From Thiobacillus denitrificans (GTDB lineage Bacteria; Pseudomonadota; Gammaproteobacteria; Burkholderiales; Thiobacillaceae): 64,000 bases of DNA. Both the position numbers and the translations under genes were made by a program. The notes under the pieces are model-generated. The model had not been told where the DNA came from and did not search any database. It was given only the letters and a program-made list of their open reading frames with translations. Numbering within the stretch: the stretch's first letter is position 1; the number at the start of each line of letters is the position of its first letter. Shown here one piece after another: positions 12,770-21,100 of this stretch. The DNA lies in the NCBI GenBank assembly GCA_002403375.1, contig DHHQ01000017.1, forward strand, positions 118,947 to 182,946, written 5' to 3'.

Positions 12770-13014
12770 GGCTGCCCCCCCAGGAACATGCGAGCGATCT
12801 CGTCGTTGTGGGTGTCGATGCTATCCGGCACTGTGAATTTGCCCTTGGCGACACCAATGCGCTGGCCGGCCGGCACGGCGTCCATGGGCACGAGCTTGGC
12901 GGCCGGGCGGCCGTTTCGGGCGATGACGATCTCGCGCTCCTGCCCTTGCTCGATGGCTTCCACGAGGCGGGACAGGGAGGACTTGGCTTGCAACATATTG
13001 ACGGACGGCATCAT
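12766..13014 (-). CDS. Phd/YefM-family antitoxin
   Basis: 82 residues. MLQAKSSLSRLVEAIEQGQEREIVIARNGRPAAKLVP is the standard Phd/YefM DNA-binding fold, and the C-terminal tail (DSIDTHNDEIARMFLGG) is the usual toxin-binding region. It is preceded by AGGAG and overlaps the toxin remnant downstream. It would normally neutralise a PIN endoribonuclease and repress its own operon; here the partner is broken, so it is an orphan antitoxin. Confidence 0.85.
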   Translation of the reverse strand: MMPSVNMLQAKSSLSRLVEAIEQGQEREIVIARNGRPAAKLVPMDAVPAGQRIGVAKGKFTVPDSIDTHNDEIARMFLGGQP

Positions 13015-13086
13015 GGCTCTCCTGAAGAAAGGTCTAGTCTGGCCAGTGTCTGGCGAACATCTGGTGATCTCCGGCCAGGCAACACC

Positions 13087-13392
13087 CTACTTGCGGGTCT
13101 GCTCGTCCGGCCCGTGGTCTTGTGCCACAGACAGCCGAAGCCCCAGCACGCCAAGGATGCGCGACATGGTTTGAACGGTGCCCAGGCTGACGCCGCGTTC
13201 GATGTTCTGCACCGTCCGGAAGGACACCCCCGCCAGCTTGGCCAGATCGGCGGTGGTCAGGCGCAGCCCTTTTTTCATGTGGCACACCGCTTCCTGCAAT
13301 GACCATTCGGGATGGGACAGCAGATCATTCATCACCTGCTGCCGCAGTTCCATCTGCTGCGAAAGGGTCAGGGGCTTGTAGCGTCGGTCCAT
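13087..13392 (-). CDS. XRE-family regulator, HipB-like partner of HipA
   Basis: 101 residues from ATG 13392. A helix-turn-helix of the XRE/Cro type is clear at about residues 45-85 (GLRLTTADLAKLAGVSFRTV, then IERGVSLGTVQTMSRILGVLG). It follows hipA by 10 bp on the same strand, so the order is toxin first, antitoxin second, the reverse of the classical hipBA. It is expected to bind HipA and repress the operon, possibly through the large palindrome at the hipA start. The longer frame from 13575 would overlap hipA and is not supported. Confidence 0.82.
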   Translation of the reverse strand: MDRRYKPLTLSQQMELRQQVMNDLLSHPEWSLQEAVCHMKKGLRLTTADLAKLAGVSFRTVQNIERGVSLGTVQTMSRILGVLGLRLSVAQDHGPDEQTRK

Positions 13393-13402
13393 GCGGCTTT
13401 CC

Positions 13403-14692
13403 CTATTGGAGCTGTTCCATGGCTTGGGCCTGGGCAAGAATGCCCGGCACCAGGAACTGGTGCACCTCTGGCTCCAGGCCAAAGTCAGTGCCCATCTCGG
13501 CCACTTCGCGCAAAGGCCTGGCCAGGGATTGCAGGCCTGCTGCAAATGGTTCACGCGCCAGTCCCGTGCGCTCACACACCGTGTCCAGAACTGCCTTCCA
13601 GTCCACCCGGGGCTGTTCTTTCCCCTGCCATTTCATGCGCCGCGCCAACCCGTCCGGGTGCAGGTACATCGGGGCGAAGTCGAAGACCGGCGTCAACCGT
13701 ATGTTGCCCGCGAAGTCGCGCTGGATGGCTGTATTGCGGGCATGGTTGTCCTTGTTGCCGAAGGCCAGATTGGCGACGTCGCGCTTGAGGTACTCGAGTA
13801 TCTCCACCGCTGGTTGGCTGCAGGTCCTGGCAAGGCGGACGCAAACGTCGTCGTGGGGAGGCGCGACCCCGAAGCCCGCCATGCCCATGAGCGCCGCAAG
13901 GCTCTCCTGTCCTAGACGCGTGACCTGGCCGTCTTCCACGACCCGATCGAAGCGCGGAATGAAGAGGGCACGCTCACGCAGGATCAGGGGGCCATGCACG
14001 CGCAGTCCCAAGTGGGCGGCGATGGCCATGTAGGGTGCCTCGTGCCGCAGGATGGTGGCCAGGCGCTCGTTGGGGCCACGACCAAACTTCACGATGTAGT
14101 GCGCCATGGCCTCCGCATCCGGAAGCGTGTGGTCCAGATACAGCAGTCCGTCCCGGGCGCGCGTAAGGAGGATCTTGGGCCACTCCCCCTGCACGCCGGA
14201 GGATCCGGCCACGAAAAGGCCATGCAGGCTTAGATAGCTGATGAAGTCTTCGGAGCGGGCCGCGACCTCCTCGTCGGTGAAGCCCCTGACCATACCGATA
14301 CGGCTCGATAGCCAGTCGGCGGCCTCCTTCACCCGCAGGTTGCCGATTGGATTGCCGGCCCCTGTCAGGAGCAAGGGCCAGTCGGCGTCAGCTTCGGCAG
14401 TCTCCGGAAGGCCAAGATGGCGCAGGAGCTCCCCGCGGCCATAGCCTTGCGGCAGCATATCCAGGAGGAAGACGGGCCAGTGCTCAAGCTTCCAGGGCTT
14501 CAGCCCAACTTCGAACTGGCTGCCAAGCGCCCACGCGTCTACTGCGCCGTGGTGCGACAAGGCCCACTCGGTTGCGTAACCTGTGTAAGTGGCCGTGCGC
14601 CATCCCCGCACAGCGTCGCCGAGCAGGCTCACATTCGCGACAACTTGCCATTGCCCGGCAGCAAAGAGCTGGATGGTGCACTCGTTGTTCAT
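13403..14692 (-). CDS. HipA-family serine/threonine kinase toxin
   Basis: 429 residues from ATG 14692; an in-frame ATG lies two codons upstream. Kinase features are present: the catalytic loop FGNKDNHARNTAI (Asp, His and Asn as in HipA) and the metal-binding FDFAPMYLHPDG, with GMAGFGV and RFDRVV upstream. HipA phosphorylates glutamyl-tRNA synthetase or related targets to induce dormancy. The N-terminal subdomain is unlike E. coli HipA, so the target may differ. The frame can be opened to 14896, but that part crosses a palindrome and no ribosome site supports it. The gene is co-transcribed with the XRE protein downstream. Confidence 0.82.
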   Translation of the reverse strand: MNNECTIQLFAAGQWQVVANVSLLGDAVRGWRTATYTGYATEWALSHHGAVDAWALGSQFEVGLKPWKLEHWPVFLLDMLPQGYGRGELLRHLGLPETAEADADWPLLLTGAGNPIGNLRVKEAADWLSSRIGMVRGFTDEEVAARSEDFISYLSLHGLFVAGSSGVQGEWPKILLTRARDGLLYLDHTLPDAEAMAHYIVKFGRGPNERLATILRHEAPYMAIAAHLGLRVHGPLILRERALFIPRFDRVVEDGQVTRLGQESLAALMGMAGFGVAPPHDDVCVRLARTCSQPAVEILEYLKRDVANLAFGNKDNHARNTAIQRDFAGNIRLTPVFDFAPMYLHPDGLARRMKWQGKEQPRVDWKAVLDTVCERTGLAREPFAAGLQSLARPLREVAEMGTDFGLEPEVHQFLVPGILAQAQAMEQLQ

Positions 14693-14754
14693 GCACATAA
14701 ATATATCAGCAATGTTTCCATATTCAACGGTATAGCTGATACTTTTATGTGCAT
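14691..14754. promoter_or_regulatory. 20-bp inverted repeat over the hipA start region
   Basis: The arms ATGCACATAAATATATCAGC (14691-14710) and GCTGATACTTTTATGTGCAT (14735-14754) match at 18 of 20 positions across a 24-bp AT-rich spacer. The left arm covers the hipA start codon. Placement and symmetry suggest the operator for the XRE partner, with autoregulation of the hipA-XRE operon. Confidence 0.6.
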
Positions 14755-14901
14755 CAAACAACCGGCTTGAACGTGTCCAGCGGCAGAAGCATGTAGCCGT
14801 GCCCGCCTGCAATCTTGCTCGATGAAAAAGCCGCTTCGCCTTGTGAGCGAAGCTGACCAGCTGGCCGAAAGTGAGTCGATTTAGATATGCAAGCAAGGGC
14901 T

Positions 14902-14909
14902 TTATTAAA
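14902..14909. repeat. 8-bp target-site duplication, left copy
   Basis: TTATTAAA directly abuts the left end of the transposon and is repeated exactly at 25527-25534. Joining the two outer flanks over one copy restores a hairpin with stem GCAAGGGC/GCCCTTGC, so the insertion was in a hairpin loop. Confidence 0.92.
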
Positions 14910-14933
14910 GGGTATCCGGAATTGGCTGTTGAA
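14910..14933. repeat. left terminal inverted repeat of the transposon
   Basis: 24 bp beginning GGGTATCCGGAATTGGCTGT, identical to the complement of 25503-25526. Similarity stops sharply after base 24 on the inner side. The stretch from here to the zinc-finger gene stop (14934-15052) holds no credible gene. Confidence 0.92.
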
Positions 14934-15052
14934 TTCGGCCTGCCGAAAGTGAGTGAAATCTGGCCTCCGGTGTTGGAAAATCTTCTTTCCCTGTTGCTTC
15001 GAGGCGCGCGGCAAATGTGTAAACGCCTGGCAGGGCCGTGTGACTTGCAAAC

Positions 15053-15655
15053 TCACTGGTCGAGTAGCTTGGATTCTTCCCCGGAAAGCCACTGCCTGCT
15101 GAAGCACTGCGGGAAAGTGCTACATCCCCAGAAGTAACCGTACTGGCTTTCTCGCAGCACCATTTTGGATCCGCACTTCCGGCATTTTTTTCCAGCTGCT
15201 TCAAGCTGGGAAATCCGACGGTGGAAATCACTCTCACCTACACAAACCGCCGAAAACGGCAGCGATTGGGCCTTTGAGAGAAGCTCTCGGGTTTCCTTTG
15301 CAGCGCGCTTTGCTACGAGGTGTGGAGAAAGCCGCTCCCCTAGTTCACCGAATCTGCAGGCGAGCTCTTGAGCATCATCACGGGAATGGACCCAGTTTTT
15401 GTCCTCAATGGCATCGACAAATTCACGTAGGGCGTCTTGAACGAGGCTGAGTGCCTTCAAGAATTGAATGGACTCTTCAGAAAATTCCGACCTAAATTGC
15501 CGGTAGCGGACACGAAGAAGCGAAAGGCTATCGTCGACGAGTTCAAGGAGCTTCCGCTCATCGGCGCAGGTGGCCAATGCGTTCCGGAGCTCCTCAATTG
15601 TTTCGGACGTTGATCCCATTGGATTGCCGAAGGCAGGCGGCCGGGAAGTTGGCAT
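15053..15655 (-). CDS. transposon-borne protein with C-terminal topoisomerase-type C4 zinc finger
   Basis: 200 residues. About 1-150 is predicted largely alpha-helical (SETIEELRNALATC, DDSLSLLRVRYRQFRSEFSE) with no domain I recognise. Residues 155-188 are a topoisomerase-I-type zinc ribbon with C158, C161, C178 and C184 (CRKCGSKMVLR, then YFWGCSTFPQC). Such ribbons bind single-stranded or structured DNA. It begins only 6 bp after the transposase stop and is the last gene of the element. It could help transposition, target choice or plasmid recognition by the Jet complex; none of these is shown by sequence. Confidence 0.7.
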   Translation of the reverse strand: MPTSRPPAFGNPMGSTSETIEELRNALATCADERKLLELVDDSLSLLRVRYRQFRSEFSEESIQFLKALSLVQDALREFVDAIEDKNWVHSRDDAQELACRFGELGERLSPHLVAKRAAKETRELLSKAQSLPFSAVCVGESDFHRRISQLEAAGKKCRKCGSKMVLRESQYGYFWGCSTFPQCFSRQWLSGEESKLLDQ

Positions 15656-15661
15656 AAAGAC

Positions 15662-17014
15662 TCATGCAAAATCGCCAGCTTCGAGCTTTCGTACCAACGT
15701 CGGAATGTAAGGGCCGTACTCAATCACGGACTCTTCACAAGCTGGAGTGGAAAGAGCCTTTGTGATGGCTGAAGTGGTCATGAATTCCTCTTCCATCAAG
15801 GAGGGCCGACGGGCCGTCTTCCTGGCTTTTTTTCTGATAGTTGAACGCGTGTCCTTCCTTGCATCGTCGTCATAAAGCAGACGTGCCCGGATCACATCAA
15901 AACTGTAGCCTCGGCCCATTCTGTTCATCCCTTTTGCAAGGTTATTTACCGACTCAGTATAAGCATTAGAAATCGGCTGGTCGTAGTAGTTGAATATCTC
16001 CGTCCACCAGCTTCGTAACGCCCCCTTGAGTTCCCGAAAAGCCCAGTCCAAATTTTGATCCAGACTATCTTCCCACTCCTCCGCTGCCTTCATCGCATCA
16101 GACTTGCTCTTGTGGGAATAGATGTCGTGGAACGCCTCCTTGGCTGCATACGCGGCACCAAGCTCGGGAAATGCTGTTGACCACTCGTCGAGCTTTTCTA
16201 AGCCTTTGTTGTCGAGATTGTGTTTGCGTGAGAGCAAGACAAATCGATCATCCTTGAGCTTGAGCCTATCTTTGGTTGAGAGTCCTTTCCGAATGGCCTT
16301 CCTAAACCGCTCGACGCTGTCGTTTGCCATCCGGACTACATGGAACCTATCGGCTACGACCATTCGGTCTGGGAACTGGGCCTGCGCCACCTGACGATAG
16401 ACGCTCCAGAGATCCATCGTTAGGACCTTTACCTTTGCTTTGCCTGGCATCAGTTTGAAATAGGCGATCAGATCTGCCTTATTCCGCGTCGGTAGCATAT
16501 CGAACAGGGCAAGTTTCTCGACGTTGGTGATCATTGCGCGGTACTGGCCGATGATCTTGAGCTCATCGATGCCCAGGACTTCAGGTGTCTCGAACGTGAC
16601 TGATTCCTTCAGGCGTGCCACATAGTCATCGAAGATATGGCGAATGGTCTTGTCATCCACTCCCACTTCGCGGGACAGTTCGGCGAAAGTTTTTCGCAAA
16701 CAATGGCGTTCTATGTGCTGAACCAGTCTGGTTGTTGCCAGACGCTTGCCATCTATCGCTGGCATCGGCTCGAACAACGTCTTCCCGCAGACCTTACAGC
16801 GATAGCGCTTGCGATCAATTTCAATCAGGACGCGCTTACCGTGCATCGGAGTGTCCATATAGCTCTGGCGCTGGCTGCCGTGACGGTAGAGTGCGTTTTG
16901 GCACGATGGGCATGCGGTAGGCGCTACACCACCATCGGCCTCGACCACATAGTGGTCGCCCAGATCCTGCACGTTAAGCGTCCGAAGGCTGGGAAGCTGG
17001 AGGAAGTCAGGCAT
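15662..17014 (-). CDS. tnpA: ISL3-family DDE transposase
   Basis: 450 residues. The N-terminal zinc-binding part has C35/C38 (ACPSCQ) and C73/C76 (YRCKVCGK), followed by an HTH-like region (TFAELSREVGVDDKTIRHIF). The catalytic triad of the ISL3 family is intact: D150 in VLGIDELK, D201 in VLTMDLWSVYRQV, and E354 in NAYTESVNNLAKGMNRMGRGYSF. It should cut and join the 24-bp repeats at 14910 and 25526. ATG 17014 has an AAGGA site upstream and overlaps the jetD stop by 8 bp; an earlier in-frame start at 17074 lies inside jetD. Being read as part of the defence operon is unusual for a transposase gene. Confidence 0.92.
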   Translation of the reverse strand: MPDFLQLPSLRTLNVQDLGDHYVVEADGGVAPTACPSCQNALYRHGSQRQSYMDTPMHGKRVLIEIDRKRYRCKVCGKTLFEPMPAIDGKRLATTRLVQHIERHCLRKTFAELSREVGVDDKTIRHIFDDYVARLKESVTFETPEVLGIDELKIIGQYRAMITNVEKLALFDMLPTRNKADLIAYFKLMPGKAKVKVLTMDLWSVYRQVAQAQFPDRMVVADRFHVVRMANDSVERFRKAIRKGLSTKDRLKLKDDRFVLLSRKHNLDNKGLEKLDEWSTAFPELGAAYAAKEAFHDIYSHKSKSDAMKAAEEWEDSLDQNLDWAFRELKGALRSWWTEIFNYYDQPISNAYTESVNNLAKGMNRMGRGYSFDVIRARLLYDDDARKDTRSTIRKKARKTARRPSLMEEEFMTTSAITKALSTPACEESVIEYGPYIPTLVRKLEAGDFA

Positions 17015-18131
17015 CTCGATCCTTCGCTTCAAGGACAAGCGGTGAAAGGGATTCGATGTCCTCTGGAGAGACACGCTCTTGGTCTACTCCTCGAGAAGAG
17101 CAGAGCCGAAGAAGGGCTGAAGCGACATGGCCATCTTTGATGGCTGATCGTGGCATCGACGGCTGCTGTTCCTTGCCGACAGATTTAATGTATGGGTGCG
17201 ATTCTCGTGAATCTTCAAGTGCAGACACCATCGGCTTATATAACGCACTGAGTTCTAGGCGTGGAATTGCCCTTTTGAGTCTCAAGTAAATTTCTATGCC
17301 CGCCGGATCCAAGTCTCCCCAAAATGTGATCTTTGGGTTGCTCAAAAGCGTTCGCGCATCAGGACATTGTGTGCCCTCCCGTCTGAGGGTAATCGCGTGT
17401 GCAAAACGATCCTCTACCATTCCAGCAAGTTGCCTTCCGCACTCCTCCTGGGCATTGCTTAGGCCAAACCCGAAGGTCGCGATGAAGGCGCATCGATCGA
17501 TTGCCCGGGTACCTATTGCACGTTCGAAGGCAGCAGGGTTCTCTACAAGCACGACGGCATCGGGCGACGCGCAGCCCGCGACTACGACGTAGAGAGGATG
17601 TGATGGAAACCTCCCGGGGTCGATACCAAAGGCCCTTAATGCGCGTTTCGGCAGGCTGGAAAGCAGTTTGGATGAGCCAAGAAGATAGCTGGCGCTGACG
17701 AAAAATGTGTGCTGGCCGGCAAGACCGTCCTGATCCGATCGGAGTCGCAACAACCCATCCAAGACATGCCCCATGTCACTTTCCGGAAGATCGCTCAGCG
17801 CATCCGCAACTGCCATCAGCGCCGCCACGTCGGTCGAGTCTAAGTTTCTCGCCTCGAGAACTCTCGACCATCGTTCAATGTGGGGCGGCGTCGCCTGTTC
17901 CGGTTTGTTTACCTGGATGTAGCTACTGATGGGCTCGCCGCGGTCATTCGGCGTGAAATCGAGCTGGCCGTCATCCCGCAGACGCATGAGGGCCTTCCTG
18001 ATAGCGACCGGGTCGTTGATGACCTCGTCCCGCAATTTCGCCATGATTGGCTTTGCGAGAAGCTTGCCGCTGGCGCTGTTTTTAGTTCGCTTAAAAAACC
18101 ACTGCAGAACCTGTTCCTCAAACTCAGGCAT
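17007..18131 (-). CDS. jetD: Wadjet JetD-type TOPRIM nuclease subunit
   Basis: 374 residues. The N-terminal half is helical or winged-helix-like. The C-terminal half carries the TOPRIM signature of JetD/MksG: E197 in DAVVLVENPAAFERAI and D273/D275 in ITFWGDLDPAGIEIYLRL. In Wadjet, JetD nicks and linearises circular plasmid DNA that has been extruded by the JetABC motor. The start overlaps jetC by 8 bp, and the stop overlaps the transposase start by 8 bp. The 3' end does not look truncated, because the acidic and helical tail continues about 100 residues past the TOPRIM aspartates. Exact Wadjet subtype is not assignable by eye. Confidence 0.85.
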   Translation of the reverse strand: MPEFEEQVLQWFFKRTKNSASGKLLAKPIMAKLRDEVINDPVAIRKALMRLRDDGQLDFTPNDRGEPISSYIQVNKPEQATPPHIERWSRVLEARNLDSTDVAALMAVADALSDLPESDMGHVLDGLLRLRSDQDGLAGQHTFFVSASYLLGSSKLLSSLPKRALRAFGIDPGRFPSHPLYVVVAGCASPDAVVLVENPAAFERAIGTRAIDRCAFIATFGFGLSNAQEECGRQLAGMVEDRFAHAITLRREGTQCPDARTLLSNPKITFWGDLDPAGIEIYLRLKRAIPRLELSALYKPMVSALEDSRESHPYIKSVGKEQQPSMPRSAIKDGHVASALLRLCSSRGVDQERVSPEDIESLSPLVLEAKDRDA

Positions 18132-21100
18132 TCGCGTGCTCCGACGGGACCGCAGGGAAGTTGTGCTTATAGGCGCTCGTATAGAAGATCATTCCATTGG
18201 TGTCCTGCCATGGTTCGACAGAAACGAAAACGCGCTGGCGTTCACCGCTGCCCTTGTTGGCAATTTTCTTCTTGCCCACCAGATGCACAGGGAAAATTTC
18301 CTTGTTGTTCACGTAGTAGGGGTTGTGAATCAATCCGATGAGCTGAAAATTCTCACCAACCCCGCGCAGGCCCTGAAAGGCGTCATTGATGTAGTCCTCG
18401 TTGGACAGGTTGGAGAACAAACCATCGAAGAACATGATCCTCTGTGCCCCCTTCAGAGCGGCGTTGCGTTCCTTCCGGGAACCATACAAGGCTGCGGCTC
18501 GGGCGATAGCGAATTCAGCCTGCTTGATCAACCACATCATTGCGAGCGCTGTTTGCTGCCCAGTTGAAAGGCCTCGATTCGTAAACGGCACCTTGTCATT
18601 GCCTCGAATCGATGCGTGGGTGAAGTAGACTCGTGGAACGATGGGGTTGCCGGTTGTCTTGTCGCGAGCCGAGAAGATCCGTTTATAGATGGTCTCGTGG
18701 ATCAACCGCTTGTAGTCCGAAATCTTGCGCTCAATCTCATCATTGAGGAGAGCCACCCCACGTTCGCGCAGGGTTCGCTCCTTGTCCTCAATTTGTTCGA
18801 GCAGCTCGGCGATGATCTGTTCAATCTCGCTTTCGTCAGCAACCGGGGCCTCAATATAGAACCTAGCATTAGGGGTCTTTTTCATGACCCGTTCAAGGAT
18901 TTCAAGACTCAGTTGAGCGTCTCGGGCGAATTTGGCCAGATTGTCGATGGAGGCTTTTTTGTTGGCTTCCATGGCTTCCCGGATCTTTGCTAGGTTGGCT
19001 TCGCTTTCGGTGATCTGGGCTTGGATTGCGTCCTGGGTTTCTTGGATACGCTGCAGCTGCTCAATAGTCTTCGCTTCTGAAATGGCCGAGATCTCCAATT
19101 GGTTCAAGCCACGGATCTCGCCGGACCTTGCACGGTCACAGAACTCGTCACGACGCTGGATGTATTCGTCCAACCGCCTCCGCTTGTCCTCGCCCCGCCT
19201 CCGGAGTTCGTCGGTGTTGATCTCAAGTTCTTCGATGCACTGCCTCAGGTTGAGCATGGCGATCTTGGCATCCTGGACGGTGCTCGGAATCTCACCGGTA
19301 CAGGCGATACGAATTGTTTCTGCATGCGCCAGGATCTCGGGATCGGAGAACGATGAAGCCTGCATGAGGTGCAGGATGTCCCCGGAAAACAGTGAAACCT
19401 TGCTGTACTGAGCGCGAACCGAGGCAACCATGTCGTGCATCGCCTCCATGAAAGGCGTCATGACGGTCATCTCGCCTTCGATTTGGGTAATGTCGTCGCG
19501 CGCTTTCGTCGCGGCCTTTTCCGCCTCGCCCCTCTTTCCTTGGGCTTCAGCGATACGGTCGGCGAGGCTGCGTTCTCCCGAACGAGTGGATCTTAGATAC
19601 CGTTCCGCGCGCTCGAAATCGATACCCTGCAGGCGCTTCTGGGCCGCTTCAAGGTCTTCGTCCAGTTGCCGCATTCGGGTGGGGGCTTGCCGCATGAACG
19701 TTACGAACCCCTGCGCCTCAAAGCTGATCGATGCTTCCAGGTCGCGCTTGTTGAGCGCGTAGGTCTCGTTGGCAAGGCGCAGGGCTTCCGCCGCCTTCTT
19801 TGCATCCGCATCCAGCGAGCCATCGATCTTCGCCTGCAATTCCTCAATGGTGGCGCCAAGCGCATTTACTAGGTTATCCAAGTGGTCGAACTTATTTTTT
19901 GCTGCTCTATGTGCCTCATCGCCACCCGCTCGGTGGAAGTCCTTGGCAGCATGCAAGGCACGCAGGACTTTTTCGGTGGTCTGTTGAGCCAGGGTGTCGA
20001 GCCTGTCCTTGATCTGATCCCGCTCCCTCTCTAAGTCAGGGATTACGCTATCGACAAGTTCACGGTAGCGTTTCTCGCCTCCCTGCTTGATGTAGCGCTT
20101 CATGGCGGAGATCGCCTCTTGCGCCACCTGTGAGGCACGGCGCTCTAACTCTGCAGTCTTGAGCTGCAGGGCATCTAGACTCTTGGTGGCTTCGGCGTGG
20201 ACCCGTTCGGAATCCCGCCGGATCGCGTCCTTGGCATCCAGTGCGATCCTGACAGCCTGGCTTTCCTCGGAAATGGAGTCGAGCTCGATCTGAATGGACT
20301 TGTTGCGTTCGGCGAGGCCGTCAATTTCTGCCTGAATCCGTGCCTTCTCCTCCTCGATGAGCGAGGGGTTGAGCAGGACGGAGACCTGACGGGTACGGCA
20401 GCCCGCCCAAATGAAGTGTGCGACCTCACCGGTCTGCCGGATGTCACCGTCCTGGAGAAACGCCACCAAGGCCGGTTTGACGAAGATTGGCACCGTAAGC
20501 TTGAACTGCTCCAACAACTTAGCGGCTTTGCCGGCCGTCTCGATCGAATCGATGACCGGGGCGGACAGGAAGGCTGAGAAGAGGGTAAGGCATTGCTCAA
20601 GCTTGCTACTCTGCACCGTCCTGGATGCCAGGTCGTGTAGTCTGTCGAACACGATGCCGTTCTCGCCGAGCAGCTTGAGGGCCCTAGCGTAGACGCGGTC
20701 GTCAGCCGCCCCGAAGGCAGCCAGGTCCTTCAATTCACCATCGAGATCGCTAATCCGTTGCACATTGCCGCCCCGCTCCTCGGCCAGCTCTCGACGACGC
20801 TCAGCCGTTCGGGCGAGCCATTCATCTGGGGAAATACTGGGATGGCTCTCTCGGAAAAGGGTCAGGGCTTCGACCAGGGGTTGATGTTCCGTAACGAGGC
20901 CCTCTTCGACGCCGATCGCCTCCATGTGATTTTTGAGATCCATGGAGGGATTGAGTGTTTCGGGGTCCGCTTCGCCGAAGACCTCACCAAACAGCCGGGT
21001 CTTCGGCTGGAGTTCGAATAATGCCTGCTTCTTGGCGTAGGCGTCTTGGAGCAGGCGATCATTCTTTTGCCATGACTCCTGCTTGGATTTCATTTCGCCC

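Noticed and set aside
14693..14896. N-terminal extension of the first HipA to 14896
   Set aside because: It crosses the palindromic operator region, lacks HipA similarity and has no ribosome site.
15662..17074. A minimal ISL3 insertion sequence (transposase only) inserted after jetD
   Set aside because: No inverted repeats or duplication lie next to the transposase; the real ends are at 14910 and 25526.
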